Notes under the pieces: generated by a model
The model's input: only the letters and a program-made list of their open reading frames with translations
What the model was told of the DNA's origin: nothing
Database searches by the model: none
Shown here: in pieces, positions 58,855-64,000 of the stretch
Layout: each line of letters opens with the position of its first letter
How positions within the stretch are numbered: the stretch's first letter is position 1
Assembly (NCBI GenBank): GCA_023249305.1
Contig: JAHFCU010000002.1
Coordinates: 100,584-164,583, forward strand
Origin: Gemmatimonadota bacterium
GTDB lineage: Bacteria > Gemmatimonadota > Gemmatimonadetes > Gemmatimonadales > Gemmatimonadaceae
Length of the DNA stretch: 64,000 nt
Reading direction: 5' to 3'
Program-made: the position numbers and the translations under genes

Positions 58855-59660
58855 CCGCAGAAATTAAGCTCGGCTGCCAAGGGTGGAACTACACCGCGTG
58901 GGTTGGACCGTTCTACCCGGCTCGCACGCGCGCCACCGACTTCCTCACGGTGTACGCGCGCGCCTTCACCACGGTGGAGGTGGACAGCACGTTCTATGCG
59001 ACGCCGGCCGCGCAGACTGTGCGCAGCTGGGCGGCGCGCGTGCCCGATGACTTCCGTTTCGCGCTCAAGCTGCCGCAAGAGATCACGCACGAGAACCGCC
59101 TGCGAAATTGTGAGTCGCAAGTGCAGCACTTTTTCGACGTGGCGCGCGAGCTAGGGCCGAAGCTCGGCCCGGTGCTCATCCAGCTCGGTCCAGACTTCGC
59201 GCCGTCAGAGTTGCCCGCGCTCGCCGCGTTCCTGCCGCTTTTGCCGCGCGACCTGCACGTGGCGGTGGAGTTCCGCCAGCGCGGCTGGATCAACGACGGC
59301 ATCCTGGCGCTTCTCGCCGAGCATCACGTGGCGCTGGCGCTGGTGGACGCGCGGTTTGTCCCGCGGTCGGTGATGCTCAAGCTCGCCGATCGTCCGACGT
59401 CGGACTTCGCGTACCTGCGGTGGATGGGGCCCGACCGCGAGATCGTGGACTACTCGCGCGTGCAGCACGACCGCCGCAAGGAACTCGACGCGTGGCAGCA
59501 GGCAATGCCCGTGATCGCGGCGCGCGTGCGGACCGTGTTCGGCTACGTGAACAACCACTTCAGTGGCCATGCGCCGGCGACGGTGCGCGAGATGCAACGA
59601 CAACTGGGCCAAGTCGCGGTGGACCCGGCCCAGTTGGGAGACCAGCTACAGCTGTTCTAG
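58851..59660 (+). CDS. DUF72 family protein
   Basis: 269 residues. The hallmarks are LGCQGWNYTAWVGPFYP at the start, FTTVEVDSTFYATPAAQTVRSWAARVPDDFRFALKLPQEITHENRL (in parts), and FGYVNNHFSGHAPATVREMQRQLG at the end, as in all DUF72 proteins (a TIM-barrel fold related to YecE). The function is unknown; a nuclease role has been suggested. The start ATG overlaps the preceding hydrolase gene's stop, so both are probably coordinately made. It ends 7 bp from the convergent surface protein gene. Confidence 0.9.
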   Translation: MTAEIKLGCQGWNYTAWVGPFYPARTRATDFLTVYARAFTTVEVDSTFYATPAAQTVRSWAARVPDDFRFALKLPQEITHENRLRNCESQVQHFFDVARELGPKLGPVLIQLGPDFAPSELPALAAFLPLLPRDLHVAVEFRQRGWINDGILALLAEHHVALALVDARFVPRSVMLKLADRPTSDFAYLRWMGPDREIVDYSRVQHDRRKELDAWQQAMPVIAARVRTVFGYVNNHFSGHAPATVREMQRQLGQVAVDPAQLGDQLQLF

Positions 59661-59667
59661 ACGCTGA

Positions 59668-62600
59668 CTACGGCCAGGTGACCAACCCCATCTTGTAGGA
59701 GATGCAACCGCCGCCGCACGCGGTCATTGCGTTCGCGGCAGTTGGGGTCGGACTTATGAGCGTCACCGTCTGCGTAGCCGAGTTCCTGAGGTACAACCCT
59801 GTGCTCCCGAGCGTCCCTGAGAAGGTGAGTCCCGAGAACGAGTAGGTCCCCGGTGTCTCGCGCTGGAACTCGAACATCGTGGAGCCGAAGCTGGTCGAGA
59901 AGCCCTCGAAGATGGCGTTGTTGAACGTGCCGTTCGAGGTGCCGTCCACGAACTTGAGCATCAGGTTTGTGAACGTCATGGGTGTCGTTGCCCCGGTCTG
60001 ATTGAGGCCCGATACGGTGAGTAGGTTCGCCCCCGAAGATGTGAGACCTGCATTCCCCGTGACCGCGCCGTGGGCAAGTGTTCCATTGATGACCGCGTCG
60101 TACACGAAATCAACCCCGGTGCCCCCGTCAATCTCGACATTTTGGAAGGCCGAAGGCACTGCAGGGTCGAACGTGACGGTGTTGGCAGGGCCGGTGAAGA
60201 CAGTCGTGTGCGTGCCGCTCGGCGCAAAAGCACCCGGTGTGCTTCCGCACAGGCCGCACGTGTTCAGTACCCCGGTGTTGATCTCGAGTCGTCCCGCGGT
60301 GAGCAAGCCAGCAGTGCTTCCGCCGTAGAAATAGGCGCCACCGGAGTTCACGAAGACCCGGTCTGCGGCGTTGGTCATGGTCAGCGTGGCGCCGTTTTCT
60401 GTATACAAGCCCGAAGTGCCCACATCCAGACGCCCGCCGTTGACCGTGAGGTTTGCGCTCGCGCTCGAGGAGTTATCAATGATCAGCTGATCGGTCAAGA
60501 TGAACTGACTTCCCGGGCCAGCGATCTTGTAGTTCCCGTAGACGTAGGCAATCGAGAAGTTGCCGACGATGGTGTTGAACGGACTGCCGTCGCCCTTCAG
60601 GTTCAGTCCTTCGCCCTCGCAAGTGCTGACCGCTTCGGCACCGAGCGCCGAGACCACGTTGCCATAGACATTGATGCCCTGTTGGCCACTCGGCCGGCAG
60701 TTCAGGTCAATGGTCGCTCCGGCTTCGATTGTCAGATTGTGGACCTCCGCGGGGCCGCCGACGTTCAAGGGATAATTCGCTCTTCCCGCCGGGATCGTGA
60801 CGTCATCGGTCAAGCCTGGCACCACGCCGGTGTTCCAGTTTGCGCCGTTGCTCCAATCGTTTGATACGTTGCCGTCCCAGGCGAAATTCGCGGGCCAGTT
60901 GGTCTGTACATTGCCGTTAAGCTGGACGTGTCCACCATGCACCGTCGGATACGGGGAATCCATCGCGAGATAGAGCGGGTCCGGCGGTGTTGCACCGCGC
61001 GTGTCAGTCGCCGAGATGTAGTAGCCGGTCGTCGGTGCCGCGTAGAAAGACCACGAGTACAGCTGTACCCATCCCAGACTGCAGTCGCAGTACGGCGAGG
61101 GCTCACCCGCGCGCTGGATGGTGAACTGCGTGACCGTGGGATCCATGTAATCGAAGATGACGTTGTCCATCCTCTGAATCGGGCTGCCGTCGAGCAACAC
61201 CCACCGGATGTTGTCGAACTCCAGGCTGGACACGTCAGCCCCGTGCGACGTCACGGTGTGTTGTGATGCCGATGTCGAGCTGAGAGTGTACCAGTAGGGG
61301 CCCGTTGAGAACTGGCCCGTCGCCCAGACGTCGCTGTCGAACTGGACATCAAGGCCGATGAGATAGAGCCAGCCGAAATACGACGTAGCTCCGCAGGGAT
61401 CGGCGGTGCATGGATTGTCGAAGTGGATGACCGATGTGTACGAACCAACGGACTTGGTGGTCCGGTGAAGCCGAGCCCGTTCGCTGTTCACTTGCGCCGC
61501 GGACTGATTGCCGAGCGCGAACGGGTGGCGGCGCAAGGCGGCGGCGCGCACCGTCTCATGACGTTCGAGCATGCGAGTCCGGCGAACCGCCACTGCCTGC
61601 TGCGCGGCGGGGTCCATCTGACGACGCAGCGGCCGCAACGCCCGCAGGCTACCACGGCTGCTCAAAGGCATCGTGCGCACATTCGCCCGTGCCTGCGCGC
61701 GCATCGCCGCCTGCGCCTCCATTGGAGGGACGGTCCCTACGTCAATTTCGACGGAGTCAGCAGCAGCGAACGCATCGGGGGCACCGCCGCCCTGTATGAA
61801 ATCTCCGAACAACTCCATGTAGCCGGCAGTGATCTTACCGGTGGAGCTTCCGCCAGCAAAGATCGCGGCGCCCATCACGCCGAGGTAATCCATTTGGTCG
61901 GTCATCTTCAGCACGCCGCCCGAACGCGTGGCGAAGTCGCCAATGACGGACACGCCGTGCCCACCAAGCTCGAATAAGCCCGACGCACCGCTGGCCGTCA
62001 GGTTGCCGTTGACCTGGAAATCCTGCGTCGGCGTCAGATGTCCCGTGACGGCCAGCTTCGTCGTGATGACTGACGCGGTAATGGACGTGCCCCAGAACTC
62101 CGTGCTGTCCACCTGCCAGATTCCCGATGTGTCATAAATCGTGTCGAGTACGAAAGTCCCGCCAATGCCGACGACTGCGCCGGGCCCGGTCACGGCCGGA
62201 CTCGAAGGACTCGTGCGCTGAACCAAGACGTTACCGAGGAAGTTGATCTCACCGGAGATCACAATGGGCATGACTGACTTGAAGACCGCGTGATGAAGGC
62301 CTTGGCCGGCAACGCGAGACGGGGCGCCGGTGATGATCTGTGCAGCCTCGGAACTCTGCGCGAAAATCACCGTGTGATTGCCAGTGGCCTGTATCGCCGA
62401 CCCGCTCAGCAGCGCAAAATCACCGTGCACGACCATCTTGCCATCGGATGGGGCGCTGATGCCGGCGTCGGCGCTGAACTGAATGGTGTTGGAGATGTCC
62501 AAGGAATCTGCGGGATCCGAACCGGCCAAGCGACCGCCGCTCGCGACCAGGAGATTCTGGCCGATGATAACGGTGTGACCGTTGGGATCGAACACGCCGT

Positions 62601-64000
62601 TCGACGTGATCGCCATGGACTCGAGCACGGTGAGGTCTGAGTTCAGCGTCGGCGTGCCGGTGACGGAGACGGCCTCGAATTGCCGGTGCAGCATGATCTG
62701 CGATGCAGTGCCGCCGTATCCGATCGAGTCAATGACCGTCGTCGTGTCGAGCGCCAAGAGCCCCTTCGCGGAGAACCGCGTGAAGTAGACGCCCGTGCCA
62801 GAAGCGGTGCTCGTGTTCCCCTTTACGGTGACGACGCGCGGAAACCCTGTCGCGCCGATCGCGGACACCGACGTGGCTGAGTCAATCGCGAGGTTCCCCC
62901 GCACGTTCGACGCGGTCAGGAGCCACACGTCGCCGCTCGCCTTGCCGATGGTCAGGTTCCCGAAGCACGACGCGGCGCACGTTGCGCCGTTGGCGGTATC
63001 GGGATTGGCAAACGAGATGTTCTGTGTCGCGGTGCCGGCGAGCCGGACGCTGTGAGAGCCCGATGCGGCGAATGCGGCTGGGTTGGCGCTCTGCGCGAAG
63101 TTGCCGAGCAAGGTCAGCGTGCCGGCCGTCAGCAGACCCGTTGTGCTGCCGCCATTGAAGATCGCGTTGCCAACAACCGTCAGCTGGCTGCTGCCGGACT
63201 GCATGATCACTACACCGCTGGCAAATGTCCGCAGGTCCTTGCCGATGGTCAGCGACTTGCCATTCGGATTCAACAAGCCATAGACCACGACGTTTGCATT
63301 CGGCAGGGAGAGATCGGTCGACAAGGTCACATCGCCAGCGGAGATCTCGAAGTGCTTGGCTGGCAACGAGGCAGGCAGCTGCGTCACGCTGCTCGCGCCG
63401 ACGAAGATCGTGTCCACGTTCCAGCTGCCCGACGTCGCGTCAATGATGCCGACGCTGCGGAGCACTGTGCGTGCCGGACCCGTGAACGCCCCCGATCCCG
63501 CCAGCACGAAGCCGGTTCCATCAATGATCATCTGACTTGGCGCGGCAAGCGACTTCGCCCCGGCCCCTGAGAACTCGACGTTGCTGAACCTCACATTGCT
63601 GCCGCTGGCGAGCGAAATCACCTGCGCGCTCCCGCCGTTGAACTTGGCCACGTGCGGCGGAGCCATCGAATCAACGGCGGTGCTCGACGCTGTGAAGTTG
63701 CCCGCAACCGCGAGCGTGCCGCCGACCATCGTTGTGAAGCCGGTACCGCCGAGGCTGACGTTGCCACCAACGCTGATCGTGCCGGCGCTCTGGTTGACCA
63801 CGCCCGTGCCGCTAGTGGAGAAGTCACCCGAGACGGTCACGTTGTTGTTGACGGCAAGGCTGCCGCTCGTCACGGCAACGTTGCCCGTGACGTTGATGCC
63901 TCCACTGAGCGTGTACGCACCGCCGCTGAACGACACGTCGGTCGTGTAGAAGCCAACGATGGAGCCGGAAGTGCCACCAAGGATGAGCTTGCTTCCCGCG
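59668..64000 (-). CDS. Large repetitive surface protein, partial (5' end outside window)
   Basis: More than 1440 residues; the frame remains open to the window edge, so the N-terminus is missing. It is Gly/Ser/Thr/Asn-rich with beta-strand repeats. Three modules share the form A-x-F-x-GGS-[ST]-xG-xx-TAG-x-L followed by AFA-xx-G-x-H (for example GGSTTGLLTAGTLTLLGNFA and GGSTAGLLTAGRLEINTG), and NWSNGANWNTGVVPG-like segments occur once. This suggests an extracellular beta-helix adhesin or sheath protein. The C-terminus (MTACGGGCISYKMG) has no obvious autotransporter barrel. An Arg-rich segment of about 95 residues breaks the pattern near 61.45-61.74 kb. Confidence 0.75.
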   Translation of the reverse strand, partial: AGSKLILGGTSGSIVGFYTTDVSFSGGAYTLSGGINVTGNVAVTSGSLAVNNNVTVSGDFSTSGTGVVNQSAGTISVGGNVSLGGTGFTTMVGGTLAVAGNFTASSTAVDSMAPPHVAKFNGGSAQVISLASGSNVRFSNVEFSGAGAKSLAAPSQMIIDGTGFVLAGSGAFTGPARTVLRSVGIIDATSGSWNVDTIFVGASSVTQLPASLPAKHFEISAGDVTLSTDLSLPNANVVVYGLLNPNGKSLTIGKDLRTFASGVVIMQSGSSQLTVVGNAIFNGGSTTGLLTAGTLTLLGNFAQSANPAAFAASGSHSVRLAGTATQNISFANPDTANGATCAASCFGNLTIGKASGDVWLLTASNVRGNLAIDSATSVSAIGATGFPRVVTVKGNTSTASGTGVYFTRFSAKGLLALDTTTVIDSIGYGGTASQIMLHRQFEAVSVTGTPTLNSDLTVLESMAITSNGVFDPNGHTVIIGQNLLVASGGRLAGSDPADSLDISNTIQFSADAGISAPSDGKMVVHGDFALLSGSAIQATGNHTVIFAQSSEAAQIITGAPSRVAGQGLHHAVFKSVMPIVISGEINFLGNVLVQRTSPSSPAVTGPGAVVGIGGTFVLDTIYDTSGIWQVDSTEFWGTSITASVITTKLAVTGHLTPTQDFQVNGNLTASGASGLFELGGHGVSVIGDFATRSGGVLKMTDQMDYLGVMGAAIFAGGSSTGKITAGYMELFGDFIQGGGAPDAFAAADSVEIDVGTVPPMEAQAAMRAQARANVRTMPLSSRGSLRALRPLRRQMDPAAQQAVAVRRTRMLERHETVRAAALRRHPFALGNQSAAQVNSERARLHRTTKSVGSYTSVIHFDNPCTADPCGATSYFGWLYLIGLDVQFDSDVWATGQFSTGPYWYTLSSTSASQHTVTSHGADVSSLEFDNIRWVLLDGSPIQRMDNVIFDYMDPTVTQFTIQRAGEPSPYCDCSLGWVQLYSWSFYAAPTTGYYISATDTRGATPPDPLYLAMDSPYPTVHGGHVQLNGNVQTNWPANFAWDGNVSNDWSNGANWNTGVVPGLTDDVTIPAGRANYPLNVGGPAEVHNLTIEAGATIDLNCRPSGQQGINVYGNVVSALGAEAVSTCEGEGLNLKGDGSPFNTIVGNFSIAYVYGNYKIAGPGSQFILTDQLIIDNSSSASANLTVNGGRLDVGTSGLYTENGATLTMTNAADRVFVNSGGAYFYGGSTAGLLTAGRLEINTGVLNTCGLCGSTPGAFAPSGTHTTVFTGPANTVTFDPAVPSAFQNVEIDGGTGVDFVYDAVINGTLAHGAVTGNAGLTSSGANLLTVSGLNQTGATTPMTFTNLMLKFVDGTSNGTFNNAIFEGFSTSFGSTMFEFQRETPGTYSFSGLTFSGTLGSTGLYLRNSATQTVTLISPTPTAANAMTACGGGCISYKMGLVTWP

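Noticed and set aside
1-64000. tRNA or rRNA genes
   Set aside because: I scanned by eye for tRNA-like cloverleaf ends and conserved rRNA segments and saw none, but a covariance-model scan was not possible.

Overview
This is a 64 kb high-GC window from a free-living, Gram-negative, soil or sediment type bacterium. I infer Gemmatimonadota or a close relative. The reasons are: abundant Tat or Sec secreted enzymes, several DinB-fold proteins, Gfo/Idh and GMC sugar oxidoreductases, a DnaE2/ImuA/ImuB mutasome, DUF4097 proteins behind an ECF sigma factor, and GTG-rich, tightly overlapping (ATGA/GTGA) gene pairs. I saw no rRNA, tRNA, CRISPR array, prophage or complete IS element. No gap between genes exceeds 300 bp. 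The window begins inside a proline dehydrogenase gene and ends inside a large surface protein gene; both are partial.

Layout. 1-4.9 kb (minus): GMC oxidoreductase, gluconate-dehydrogenase-type subunit 3, a secreted MBL hydrolase, a Gfo/Idh oxidoreductase and the start of proline dehydrogenase. 5-6.5 kb: two-domain polyphosphate:AMP phosphotransferase. 6.5-11.7 kb (minus): GNAT, DinB, membrane DinB and epimerase run, then a non-canonical NRAMP homologue, another DinB protein and MsrA. 11.8-15.4 kb: DnaE2. 16.5-23 kb (plus): amino-acid permease, then YaiO barrel, Hpt/REC regulator, HEAT protein and processive GT2 synthase, apparently an exopolysaccharide unit. 23-25.4 kb (minus): imuA-imuB. 25.5-28 kb: AT-richer islet with a DUF4258/MqsA-type toxin-antitoxin pair and a PadR plus membrane-protein pair. 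28-34.5 kb: secreted propeller-like protein, GT39-like membrane protein, XdhC, pterin dehydratase, esterase, Bax-inhibitor-1 protein. 34.6-37.6 kb (minus): ECF sigma, anti-sigma and two DUF4097 proteins. 38.4-43.7 kb (minus): a large Eco57I-like N6 methyltransferase coupled to an SNF2-like helicase, the best defence-system candidate. 43.8-48.9 kb: HAD, GT2, DAACS transporter, cupin, NUDIX, PAP2. 49-51.6 kb: self-contained manganese operon mntH-uspA-mntR with a palindrome at its head. 51.7-59.7 kb: YceI, orphan beta-class methyltransferase, membrane-anchored peptidase-like hydrolase, Arc-like/SPFH operon, YdeI-like protein, hydrolase, DUF72. 59.7-64 kb: repetitive surface protein.

The most interesting structure lies across the genes. 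(1) The promoters of dnaE2 and imuA share an 11-bp-period direct repeat (ACCGAAG, 4 nt, ACCGAAG on the plus strand), a candidate SOS operator of the same spacing as the alphaproteobacterial GTTC-N7-GTTC box. (2) Degenerate 7-bp tandem repeats (consensus near GGTAGAC/GGGAGAT) occur at nine loci, often as inverted arms, and several lie in frame inside genes (dnaE2, imuB, xdhC, the dehydrogenase subunit). (3) Two 68-bp palindromes sit in frame inside dnaE2, like Rickettsia palindromic elements. (4) A roughly 95-140-bp GC-rich inverted repeat occurs at four intergenic sites, with a half copy at a fifth.

All identifications come from reading motifs in the translations; no database search was run.
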